Source: Aporrectodea caliginosa (Eukaryota > Annelida > Clitellata > Crassiclitellata > Lumbricidae). Taken from it: a DNA stretch of 64,000 nt. The stretch is taken from contig JACEVL010000007.1 of NCBI GenBank assembly GCA_020284085.1, positions 421,001-485,000 of the forward strand, in the 5' to 3' direction. Below the pieces are notes generated by a model, which worked only from the letters and a program-made list of their open reading frames with translations, was not told the origin of the DNA and did not search any database. A program made the position numbers and the translations under genes. Of this stretch, positions 24,307 through 35,091 are shown in pieces. Numbering within the stretch: position 1 is the first letter of the stretch; every line of letters begins with the position of its first letter.

Positions 24307-24650
24307 GAGGGAGGAGCGGAGGGAGGGAGGGAGGGGAGGGGAGGGAGGAAAAAGAGGGGAGGGGAAAAGAGGGGATGGGAGAGGAAGAGGGAGGGAATGG
24401 AGGGACAGAGGGAAGGGGAGGGTCAGGGAAGGAGGGAGTTTTATGGGAGGGAGGGCAAGGAGGGACAGAGGGAAGGGGAGGGTAAGGGAAGGGAGGTGAG
24501 TTTTTTGGAGGGGATGGAGGGAAGGGGAGGGAGAAGAGGGGAGGAGAAATGAGGGGAGGGGAGAGGGAGGCGGAGAGGAGGAGAGGGATGGAGGGACAGA
24601 GGGAAGGGAAGGGTAAGGGAAGGAGAGGAGTTTTTGGAGGGGAGGGGTCG
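24307..24650. repeat. Polypurine GGGAGG tract
   Basis: About 340 bp in which the plus strand is almost only G and A (GGGAGG, GGGGAGGG, GGGACAGAGGGAAGGGGAGG units). Many closely spaced G runs make G-quadruplex or triplex structures possible. Overlapping Pro/Ser-rich or Gly/Arg-rich ORFs are artefacts. Confidence 0.9.
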
Positions 24651-24814
24651 GCCGAGACTGGCGCAGCCAGCGGGTAGTCACCGTCAGAGGTCGCACGATT
24701 TCTTTTGTTCCTCAGTATATTAAATCCGTCGCCAGGTGGCGCTCCGATCATGCGATTTTAAGTGGAGCGTGCAAACTCCCTAAACTTAACCGTCTCAGGA
24801 CTGGCAAACATCTA

Positions 24815-24846
<32 letters not shown>

Positions 24847-25055
24847 CTTTTCTTTAATCAAGCGCCTGACAAACGCACTGCGCTGTACATTTACATGTTA
24901 TGCAATTTAAATCTTAACTACTAACAGAACAGACAGCCTGCAATACACGGCGCTAATAGCAGCCTACAAAGCATATCCGCCCAACGGGGGCTCGAACTCG
25001 GTACCTCTCGCTCTCTACGCCAGATGTTATCCAATGCGCTATTGGCCCCCGCGTG
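24815..25055 (-). repeat. (AAT)n plus tRNA-like SINE, minus strand
   Basis: An AAT run followed by AATCAAGCGCCTGACAAACG. At the far end the minus strand carries an A-box-like GGCCAATAGCGCATTGGATA and a B box GAGTTCGAGCCCC. The order (head at 25.05, simple repeat at 24.82 kb) is that of a minus-strand tRNA-derived SINE. Confidence 0.6.
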
Positions 25056-25059
25056 TAGC

Positions 25060-25260
25060 TCGAAACAGAAAGAATTCTGGCAAGTTATCCACGATTCTGA
25101 CAGCACAGTTACGGACGGACTGAAGCTGTTGTATCCGGAACCTCTGCAGGGGCCTATAAGAACGGAGTCTACAATAGTTCAGGCGAGTGGACAAGAGAAG
25201 CAATGTCGTCGTAATCGTAATCTCGTTATTTCTAAAGCACCGAAAAAGCGAAATCGCGGG
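25060..25260 (-). pseudogene. LINE fragment with (GATTAC)n tail, minus strand
   Basis: Minus-strand translation gives RIQQLQSVRNCAVRIVDN, like the K.LQ.VQN.AARLV motif downstream of the LINE reverse transcriptase. GTCGTAATCGTAATCTCG at 25207 is the tail word shared with 3.85, 46.80 and 60.07 kb. Since the tail lies on the wrong side for this fragment, two adjacent insertions are possible. Confidence 0.45.
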
Positions 25261-25269
25261 AACTAGTCT

Positions 25270-26020
25270 ATTAACAGGCGCTTCGTCAAAACAAAATCGA
25301 TAGGCGGAGCGGGGTAAAAATCGGTTCCAGGTCAAGATCCAAAGGGATCAGGCAGACAGATGAATTTCGTCGTATGACTGATCTGACGGTTCTGGTAAAG
25401 CAGGGTTGCAGTTTTCAAAATTATATGGCGCATAACGCCAAAGACATTGACCGATAGCTAGTCGCTTCAAGTGAAGTCATAATAAACAAAATCACAATTC
25501 GTTGGAAAGGCCAAGTTGAACTCCCAAAGGGCAAAGAATTCAAAATTTAGGCTATGCTGGGTCAGCAAGCTAAGAGAGAATAACGTTCCTGTCATAGGGT
25601 AAAATATTTTAAGTTGTTACAACGACTTTTAGACCGGAAATTTGTTCTCCGTTTCAAATGTGTCATAAATAGACCCGATTTTTCTCTATGATTCATTCTG
25701 TTTGATGAATGCTTTTTACTACTTCTTTCATGTAACTTATCAGTTTTGATCGTTGGCATCATACTAAATAAGTGCGGCATATCAAAACAAAATACGCATT
25801 CTATGCAAAAGCATTATATTGACTATATAATATATAATATTTACTGCAATAGGCCTATAGCCTAGTGAACACAACAAATTATAAAGTTACAAATAATAAC
25901 TTAGACCCTACTAACTTGAGAAATCGACTTATTTGACGTCGATCGGTGCAATGGGAACAATGAACTCCTGGAACGCACACACTCTCGCCTGTAAAGAAGT
26001 TGCATCTCAAATAAATAAAT
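25270..26020. other. Unassigned intergenic sequence
   Basis: AT-rich with no recognised exon or mobile element; ends in the AAT microsatellite. Confidence 0.45.
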
Positions 26021-26022
26021 GA

Positions 26023-26200
<178 letters not shown>

Positions 26201-26765
26201 GTACGAAAAGGATCTATAATAATCATTGCATTCGCAGCAATCAATAAGCTGTTCATTCAGTTCAGAAGACTTAATTTTTGGTTGTCGACTTTTGCGAAAG
26301 AGATGGAATTCCGTCTTAGAACGATTTACGTTTAGTACTAGTCATCCAGTAGCCTACTGAGGATCACTGAAAACGGAAATAATTCTTGGAGAACGGGATT
26401 AGCCGATGAAGTTTAGGCCTACAATAAAAAGAATCAAAATACAAATGACAGTGTATACAGAGTTATCAGAATACTAGATGATTGCCCGTCCTAAGACGGT
26501 TTATAAAAATTAGCAAAATCATCTCGCGGGCCGCATTTCCGCGGGCCGCATGTAGCATCGCCACCTACTGAAATGAAATGAATCAGCATCCATGGGCGGC
26601 TATTTTCTTAGCGCGTATTGCTATAGCAGCTCCAGCTACTGAAGTGAGTCTAGTTTATTATGACCTTCATAACGTATAAGATAGCAGCGTCAACCAACCG
26701 GAACGAAATGAGATTCATAGCGTAACAGAAAGTTGACTTCATGACTTCATGACATTTCTTTTCGT

Positions 26766-26767
<2 letters not shown>

Positions 26768-26807
<40 letters not shown>

Positions 26808-27003
26808 CATATCGCGGGTTGCGGGTTCGAATCTATGAAAGCCGCCGCGTAGGGACCCTGGGCAAGTCCTTCACTCGCAATTGCTCATGCGCTTCGGCGT
26901 GAAACTCCGATTTCAGTGTAACGCGCTGTAGTCGGGAGCGCCTCTGAGTAGAAAATCCTTGAAGAGGCGCTATATAAATATCTGAAATGAATGAATGAAT
27001 ATA
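26768..27003 (+). repeat. (TA)n plus truncated tRNA-derived SINE with LINE-type tail
   Basis: After a (TA)n run, GCGGGTTCGAATCT is a B box, followed by the shared body ACCCTGGGCAAGTCCTTCAC. The 3' end is GGGAGCGCCTCTGAGTAG, then TTGAAGAGGCGCTATATAAA and (GAAT)n. The A-box half is missing. The tail is the same as that of the LINE at 63.5 kb. Confidence 0.75.
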
Positions 27004-27004
27004 T

Positions 27005-27330
27005 ATATAATAGCGAAAAGAAGTTTCGTGGTATATGGTGCAAGTATGAGCTGGCCCAGTACTGAACCTTGTAGAATACCACAGTTCAAAACAGTTGGCG
27101 TCCTAGTGAATTGATTTATACAAACTGATCGAGTACGACCTAACGACACTATAGGTAACTTGAAAACTATCTAGCAGTACCAGAAGAGCACCAAACAAAT
27201 GTTAGAGGCGGTGAAGGACTATGCTAAGATCAATGGTATCGAATGCCGCAACACTCCCACTTTGGTAACCAAAATTCACGTGGGTGCTTCCTGTAACAAC
27301 ATGTTCACCAGTCTTTCAGTCTTGATCGTA
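27005..27330 (-). pseudogene. LINE reverse transcriptase fragment, minus strand
   Basis: Minus-strand translation contains CGILQGSVLGQLILAPYTT, matching the reverse transcriptase motif GVPQGSVLGPLLF..Y, preceded by a segment fitting SSYL..R..VV. It has stops and is cut at its 3' end by the SINE. Clade cannot be set; a CR1/L2/Rex-like LINE is the best fit. Confidence 0.65.
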
Positions 27331-27446
27331 AGTGTTTATAATCCGTGACGTGCAATAACACTGCAATGTAAGCAATTTAAAACCTCACCCAAAGTAGCTA
27401 ATTTTTAATTTTTCTATAGCACTTTCGTGCTTCTGCTGTCTGAGAG

Positions 27447-27881
27447 GTGTTACTTCATCATGTGAGACACGAACACTGCATATCACTGTTGACAATACGA
27501 TGGAGCTATACATAGATGGAATGCAAAAGTTTAATCTTCCGAATGCTGACAACTGGATGAAAGCTGATTGCGTGGTCCTTCCTTGCAAAACAAGTGTAAT
27601 AGCCGTTAAAGGAACTGACGCTGGGGTCGTTGCTGGAATTCTGGCCTCAACTGATGACGGTTCCATCAAGACCGATTCCCTGTGGAAATGCACCAATGTC
27701 TTCCACAAAGGATGGCAGTTGGTTGGCTACGATGATTCGTTCTGGCCTTCGGCGCATGTCATTGCAATCCATCAGACGTCTCCGTGGAAGCTGGTACCAG
27801 GGATCAGGACAGACGCCTACTGGATATGGACACCAAAGTACGAAGGCGGAGATTTGGTCGTCTACTGCAGGAAAGATATAG
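27447..27881 (+). CDS. Domain exon, copy 1
   Basis: Acceptor after CTGTCTGAGAG, donor GTAAGA. The most diverged copy (MELYIDGMQKFNLPNADNW, CVVLPCKTS with two extra cysteines). An alternative acceptor (TTTCTATAG, exon start 27420) would add nine codons in the same phase; I prefer 27447 because it equals the 435-nt size of the other copies. Confidence 0.72.
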
Positions 27882-30800
27882 GTAAGATACATGTTAGAGT
27901 AATATACTTTACTTTATGTTTTTACTTCAAACAAATATTTTGATATAAAACAAATTTAAAAATGCTTATTGAACACAGAACTTCATGTTGAATTAATTTC
28001 TCTTGAACCAGATATTTATCTGTTGACCGATGAAGAGGCGTGGCCAAATTGTCTGCACAGTTTCACATGTCAAAAGATGACTCGAAAAGCACCTAATTGC
28101 AGTACCGTGGTTAGCTAATTTTAATCTGTCTAAGTTCAACAGACAAAACAACTGGTCCGAGATAAAAACTTTCTAGAAATTGTTAGAACCATTGCCATGT
28201 GGTGGCTCTGAGGTTCAGCGGCTTAATTGTCGGAGTACTTACTGGGTAGGCGCCCAAGCAAGGTGTAGGACCTAACCTAACCTTTGCAGCTAATTCCTTA
28301 CCAAACATAGCAACAGGTAGGGCCTACAGACGTATGTTATCAAGGACTCAAATACCTCGCTCAAATAGATCTTGCTGTCGCCAACTTTATCAGTAGCCAT
28401 TACTTTACCGACTCTTTTTCAGTATAAAAGCGACGATTACAAGCATCTAAGGTATAAGCTGCCTCTTCCCGTATTACGGCGATGCCAGTCCACTGTCTAG
28501 AAAAAGAGGAGGGCGACGCAAATAGTTGTTTTACGCAGCGTCGTCAAACAGCAAATAATTTCCAGCATCTAAGATAGTTAATTCGTGTAGATCATATCTT
28601 GATATTTAGGGTGAGGTTGGACAAAATCCCCAAACCCATTTGCATTATAAATATTAATACCAGTATAGCATCAACAGAATAAAATCAAACTATTATTTTA
28701 GGTAATTTTTATTTAACACTTCTCACAATACAACATGGCAATGATGGCGTATGTCCCTGGTAGACTGAAATAGCTAACGACATGCTGTTATATATGGAAA
28801 GCATACCAGATAGCAGTTGACTAGATTGTGCCAACGTTCAATATTGGCTAAGACAAGACACTTTCACTTCATAGAACCTGTATACTGAACTCAAGATGAC
28901 AAAATGAACAATAGGCAAAATTGTAGGAACTATCTCTCGAAGTTCTAGGCCGACAAACGTTTTGTGGAATAATATTAGTGAAGACAAAAAATTACAATTC
29001 CTCACAAGATTAGACTCCAGTAATAGCAAAGTGGTGAAGTGTTTAGAATAGCAGAATTCATCAGGGAAGAATTTAAACAAAATCTAATATTTATTAGAAC
29101 ATAATATCAGAATATTTGTGGAGATCCATAAGAACCAATCAGAGGTTCTTTTGCCATCTGATCTAGTTTCATAAATTTAATTGAACCAAATGCTTTTGCA
29201 AACAAAGTACTTGCCTGTAAAATGCTTTAGGCCTATTCAATTTCTAAACACTCTACCAAGAAAATTAACAATGACGCAGCAAGTGCACGCGCATGAATTT
29301 ATTGCAATAAGTTAGGTCCAAAGATTTTGTTGCTACTTGCATTACAACTAGCCAGTTGAGTCTTCCTTGCTTCTGTCTAATTCCCGGAACTGGTTAGTTC
29401 AGTTTCGCCTTCTGTACAATTGCTTATAGAAAGAATTGTATTATAAGCCTCTGGTTTCAATTCAGTCTAGCATATTTGATCGTTCAGAATATTACATTAT
29501 ACATTTAATTCCAGATTGTGATGCGTACACTATAAAACAAACGCTGAACATTTTCAGTACGGACAGTCGGACACAGACCCATATCTGATTACAAACTTTC
29601 TGCAGATACAAGAAATTAGAATTAATGCGAATGACTATGAAACTCTGTTTCTGTTTTACTTTCATTACCATCAGTTCCTCCTTCACCATGTCCGTCACGT
29701 AAACTGAGCATTACGGTCGACAACAAAATGCGCCTTTACATCGATGGGATTGAGAAGACTGGTCTGGTAAACGCTGACGATTGGACGAAGGCCGACACCG
29801 TTGACCTACCGTGGACTGCTAGAGTCATCGCCGTTCAGGGAACTGACCTTCACGTTGTGGCTGGAATTCTGGCCTCAACTGATGACGGTTTCATCAAGAC
29901 CAATTCCCTGTGGAAGTGCACCAATGTCTTCTACAAAGGATGGCAGTTGGTTGGCTATGATGATTCGTCCTGGCCTTCGGCTTATGTTATTGCAATCCAT
30001 CAGACGTCTCCGTGGACGCTGGTACCAGGGATCAGGACAGACGCCTACTGGATATGGACACCAAAGTACAAAGGCGGAGATTTGGTTGTCTACTGCAGGA
30101 AAGATATAGGTATGATACTAGTGCTTATTCATTTCAGCTCAAAAACATTATTTGAATAACCAACGACAATTATAGAAGCTATTGCAATTTAACATGTGCT
30201 CACTAGGCAGCATGCAACCTAAATAGACACGAGCTTGCACATTTCGTTGTCCTATTACTGTGATACACTTTAGGCGGACTAACTAAAAATATCTATTTTC
30301 CATGAAATCCAAACAATTTTTAATTTCGATGATAATGTGAGAACATGACAAAATTCCCATAGGCCTTTTGTCTCAATATGTCCATGGGTCGACATTAGAT
30401 TGTTGTCATATTCGTTTAAGCTTTTCTTCAATATGTGACGCTGGTAATAGGAAAGCGAGGAGTTATCGGTGATAACTGGAATTTAATACAAGGTTAGGGT
30501 TGTAATGTTGCTAGCAAAAGATGCAAAAATTAGTTCATTTTAACAACTCTGCTGGTGATTCTAATTCTGTGTGGTTTTTAATTGACTGAGGATTTCTGTC
30601 TTGGTCAATTCAGATGGGAGTGTAGTTCACAGTAGGGACCAAAACATTTAACATAAAACCCTTTCGGCTTGCAGCAAACTTTTTCAATTCGATCTTTTGC
30701 GAGGCTTATGTATTTTGGATAATATAATTCAGTTTTTCGATAAAAAAGTAATTCATAAATGGTAACGGTAATCCCGAATATATTATACGGTAACGGTATA

Positions 30801-33782
30801 TATACTAATTTGGCTAGTTTGAAAATAATGTCTATAGGCTATGTTCCTGCGGTAATTGTGCGGGTGAAAAGGTTGATTTTGTCTTATCATTCCAATATAT
30901 CACATTAACTGCTCACTTTGCACCCTTCTGAACAGTTACCAGCCTCTGTAAGCAAGAAGCATTATTAGACCCAAGGAAATAATATTGCAGTAGGTTAACA
31001 CTTTCATTCAAAGAGCCTAGAAAAGTTGAAGCTCACATTTCAACCTAATGTTGAATTATACATCAGAGTACTTTTGGTGAATCAAAAGATCCATACTTAC
31101 AATCAAGTGTGTGTTTACCACATGATTTAAGGTTTTATAAATTTATTTAAACCCATTGAACCAAAGAACTTGTTCAGTCAAGAACTATCATTGGGTTATT
31201 GAACTCAATGCCAAGAAATTAACAATAACACAAATTGTCCGCATTAAATCGTTGCAATAAAGTGGGACCAGAGATTTTGTTGTTGCTGGCATTAAATTTC
31301 TACCATGTTGAGTTTTAAATTTTGCTTCTTTCTTATTCGCCGGTCTGGTAATTGCAGTGTGGCGTTTGTGTTTACACATACAAAGGAAGTCCTATTTGAA
31401 TACAGTCTTTTTTGGCACATTCGAAAGTTATATTATTTATTCAGTTGCAGTTTGTAATATCTGCATCATTAGCCAAACTACGCACATTTGCATTAGAGAT
31501 ATAAACCTATAGAGCTGCTTGATTACAAACTTTCTGCAGATACCAGAAATTAGACATCATACAAATGACTATGAAAGGGTGTTTCTGTTTTACTTGTCAT
31601 TACCGTCAGTTCCTCCTTCACCATGTCCTTCACGTAAACTGAGCATTACGGTCGACAATGTAATGCGCCTTTACATCGATGGAACTGAGAAGACTGGTCT
31701 GGTAAACGCTGACGATTGGACGAAGGCCGACACCGTTGACCTACCGTGGGCTGCTAGAGTCATCGCCGTTCATGGAATTGACGCTGGCGTTGTTGCTGGA
31801 ATTCTGGCCTCAACTGATGACGGTCTCATCAAGACCAATTCCCTGTGGAAGTGCACCAATGTCTTCCACAAAGGATGGCAGTTGGTTGGCTACGATGATT
31901 CGTTCTGGCCTTCGGCTTATGTTATTGCAATCCATCAGACGTCTCCGTGGAAGCTGGTACCAGGAATCAGTACAGACGCCTACTGGATATGGACGCCAAA
32001 GTACAAAGGCGGAGATTTGGTTGTCTACTGCAGGAAAAATATAGGTATGATACTAGCGCTTATTCATTTCAGCTCAAAAACATATTTTGAATAACCAACG
32101 ACAATAGAAGCTATTGCAATTTAACATGTGCTCACTAGGCAGCATGCAACCTAAATAGACACGAGCTTGCACATTTCGTTGTCCTATTACTGTGATACAC
32201 TTTAGGCGGACTAACTAAAAATATCTATTTTCCATGAAATCCAAACAATTTTTAATTTCGATGATAATGTGAGAACATGACAAATTAGTTCATTTTAACA
32301 ACTCTGCTGGTGATTCTAATTCTGCATGGTTTTAAATTGACCGAGAATTTCTGTCTTGTTCAGTTCAGATGGGAGTGTAGGCTACTTCACAGTGGGGACC
32401 AAAACATTTAACATAAAAGCCTTTAGACTTCAAGGAAACTATTTTAATTCGATCTTTTTCGAGGCTTATGTATTTTGAATAATATAGGCTAATTCAGTTT
32501 TTCGATAAAAAAAATCATAAATTGCACCGGTAACGGTAAACCCGAATATCATACGGTAACGGTATATGCTAATTTAGCTAGTAGGCTACTTTGAAAATAA
32601 TGTCTAGGCCGAAATGTTCCTGTAGCAATATTATGCGTGTGAAAAGGTTGATTTTTGTCTTATCATTCCAATATATCACATTGACCGTTCAGCTTGCACC
32701 TTTCTGAACAGTTACCTGCCACTGCAAGAAAGAAGCATGATTAGACCCAAGGAAATAATATTGCAGTAGATTAACACTTTCATTCAAAGAGCCTAGAAAA
32801 GTTGAAGCTCACATTTTAACCTAATGTGGAATTATACATCAGAGTACTTTTGGTGAATCAAAAGACCCACACTTACAATCAAGCGTGTTTATACCACATG
32901 ATTTACGGTTTCGTAAATTTATTTAAACCCATTGGAACCAAAGAACTTGTTCAGTCAAGTGCTATCATTCGGTAATTGAATACAATGCTACGGAAATTAA
33001 CAACAACACAAATTGTGCGCATTAAATCGTGCAATAAAGTAGGACCAGATATATTTTGTTGTTGCTGGCATTAAATTTCTACCGTGTTGAGTTTTAAATT
33101 TTGCTTCTTTCTTATTCGCCGGTCTGGTAATTGCAGTGTGGCGTTTGTGTTTACACATACAAAGGAAGTCCTATTTGAATACAGTCTTTTTTGGCACATT
33201 CGAAAGTTATATTATTTATTCAGTTGCAGTTTGTAATATCTGCATCATTAGCCAAACGACGCACATTTGCATTAGAGATATAAACCTATAGAGCTACTTG
33301 ATTACAAACTTTCTGCAGATACCAGAAATTAGACATCATACAAATGACTATGAAAGGGTGTTTCTGTTTTACTTGTCATTACCGTCAGTTCCTCCTTCAC
33401 CATGTCCTTCACGTAAACTGAGCATTACGGTCGACAATGTAATGCGCCTTTACATCGATGGAACTGAGAAGACTGGTCTGGTAAACGCTGATGATTGGAC
33501 GAAGGCCGACACCGTTGACCTACCTTGGAACGCTAGAGTCATCGCCGTTCATGGAACTGACGCTGGCGTTGTTGCTGGAATTCTGGCCTCAACTGATGAC
33601 GGTTTCATCAAGACCGATTCCCTGTGGAAATGCACCAATGTCTTCCACAAAGGATGGCAGTTGGTTGACTTCGATGATTCGTTCTGGCCTTCGGCTCATG
33701 TCATTGCAGTCCATCAGACGTCTCCGTGGACGTTGGTACCAGGGATCAGGACAGACGCCTACTGGATATGGACTCCAAAGTA
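27447..33782 (+). CDS. Gene with four tandem copies of a phase 1-1 extracellular-type domain exon (partial)
   Basis: Four exons (27447-27881, 29675-30109, 31610-32044, 33389-33782) encode the same domain of about 145 residues. The first three are exactly 435 nt, begin in phase 1 and end in phase 1, so they can be added or lost without breaking frame. Shared motifs in order: SITVDN, LYIDG, NADDWTKAD, VIAV.GTD, VAGILASTDDG, SLWKCTNVF.KGWQLV, DDS.WPSA, TDAYWIWTPKY and GGDLVVYCRK. The WKCTN and VYCRK cysteines recur in copies 1-3 and suggest a secreted or surface protein. The pattern (IDG, DDSSW, WIW) resembles galactose-binding-like jelly-roll domains, but I do not recognise the family. No signal peptide, transmembrane or terminal exon was found, so both gene ends are unknown. 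Copy 4 breaks off in a minisatellite. Confidence 0.72.
27890..29670. other. Intron between domain copies 1 and 2
   Basis: No second gene seen. Its last 500 bp are a diverged relative of the introns before copies 3 and 4 (for example TGATTACAAACTTTCTGCAG near 29585, 31519 and 33298), showing that introns were duplicated together with exons. Confidence 0.55.
29675..30109 (+). CDS. Domain exon, copy 2
   Basis: Acceptor ATTACCATCAG, donor GTATGA. Starts PPSPCPSRKLSITVDN and ends VVYCRKDI. Open throughout, 435 nt. Confidence 0.8.
31610..32044 (+). CDS. Domain exon, copy 3
   Basis: Acceptor ATTACCGTCAG, donor GTATGA. Nearly identical to copies 2 and 4; ends VVYCRKNI. Open throughout, 435 nt. Confidence 0.8.
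33389..33782 (+). CDS. Domain exon, copy 4, truncated
   Basis: Acceptor ATTACCGTCAG. Identical in layout up to WIWTPKY, then the sequence changes to CAATAACCCATTTCA repeats. The last 14 codons, including the GGDLVVYCRK motif with its cysteine, and the donor are missing. Read-through ends at a stop near 33816. Either the array ends in a broken copy or assembly jumped here. Confidence 0.7.
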
Positions 33783-34540
33783 CTCAATAACCCATTTCAG
33801 TAACCCATTTCAATAACCCATTTCAGTAACCCATTTCAATAACCCATTTCAATAACCGATTTCAATAACAATTTTCAATAACCCATTTCAATAACCCATT
33901 TCAATAACAATTTTCAATAACCTATTTCAATAACCTATTTCAATAACCCATTTCAATAACCCATTTCAGTAACTCATTTCAATAACCCTTTTCAATAACT
34001 CCATTTCAATAACCCATTTCAATAATCCATTTCAATAACCCATTTCAATAACCCTTTTCAATAACTCATTTCAATAACCGATTTCAATAACCTTTTCAAT
34101 AACCTATTTCAATAACCCATTTCAATAACCCTTTTCAATAACCCATTTCAATAACCTATTTCAATAACCCATTTCAATAACCCATTTCAATAACCCTTTT
34201 CAATAACCCATTTCAATAACCCTTTTCAATAACCCATTTCAATAACCTATTTCAATAACCCATTTCAATAACCCTTTTCAATAACTCTTTTCAATAACCC
34301 TTTTCAATAACTCTTTTCAATAACCCATTTCAATTCAATAACCCATTTCAATAACCCTTTTCAATAACCCATTTCAATAACCCATTTCAATAACTCTTTT
34401 GAAATAATTCTATTTCAATTGGTTTTTTCAATAAAATGGTTTATTGAAATGGGTTATTGAAATTGGTTATTGAAATAGGAAATTTTGAAATGGGTTTTTG
34501 AAATGGGTTATTGAAATTATTGATTGAAATGGGTCATTTC
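33782..34540. repeat. TTTCAATAACCCA minisatellite with orientation switch
   Basis: About 50 imperfect copies of TTTCAATAACCCA (variants CCTTT, CTCATT) from 33782 to about 34420. Then several copies of the inverse TGGGTTATTGAAA from about 34430 to 34540. The two blocks form a long inverted repeat. Looser TTTCAAT words continue to about 34740. Confidence 0.92.
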
Positions 34541-35091
34541 AATGAGGCGCCAAGAGTGGTTGCAACCTTTTGAATTATTGGCCTTTTCAACAGGATTGTT
34601 CAGCAATAGTTTAGTGTTTCAATGCTCAATTTGAATGTTTGATTTTCTGTACCCTTTTCAATAGAGCTGTGTTTCAATTTTTGACTTGAAATTGACCAGT
34701 ATTTTCAATGGAGACATGGTTTCAATAACCCTTTTCAGGAAGCGTTTTCGAGTAGGGTGTGTTAATTTTCGAAAGGTCAATATTTAAAAAGGTAATAGGG
34801 ATAAATTTGTACATTTTCATGTGGAAAATCGAAATATAGGTATAAATTTTGTTTTCAATTAGATTTACCTACTTCGATTTACGCTCGAATTATCGTGTAT
34901 TAACGTAAATAAACTGCTTTAATATGAATCTAGCTGAACTAATAGTTTTTCAATATTCTTATATCTAACCTTATTTCAATATTTTAAAACACTCTAATAT
35001 GAGTTTCTTGTCTGTTAGACATTGTATAGGTCTAATGTTCAATATTGTGTATTATAACTGTATTATTGTTATGTATTAATGTCTTTTACTT

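Noticed and set aside
24137..24751. Overlapping 120-161-codon ORFs on both strands, Pro/Ser or Gly/Arg rich
   Set aside because: They lie on the polypurine tract; open in several frames on both strands because of base composition.
26885..27082. Short minus-strand ORF as a small gene
   Set aside because: It is the reverse transcriptase remnant running into the SINE.
33782..34540. CRISPR-like array of short repeats
   Set aside because: Units are contiguous without spacers, vary in sequence and lie in animal DNA: a minisatellite.
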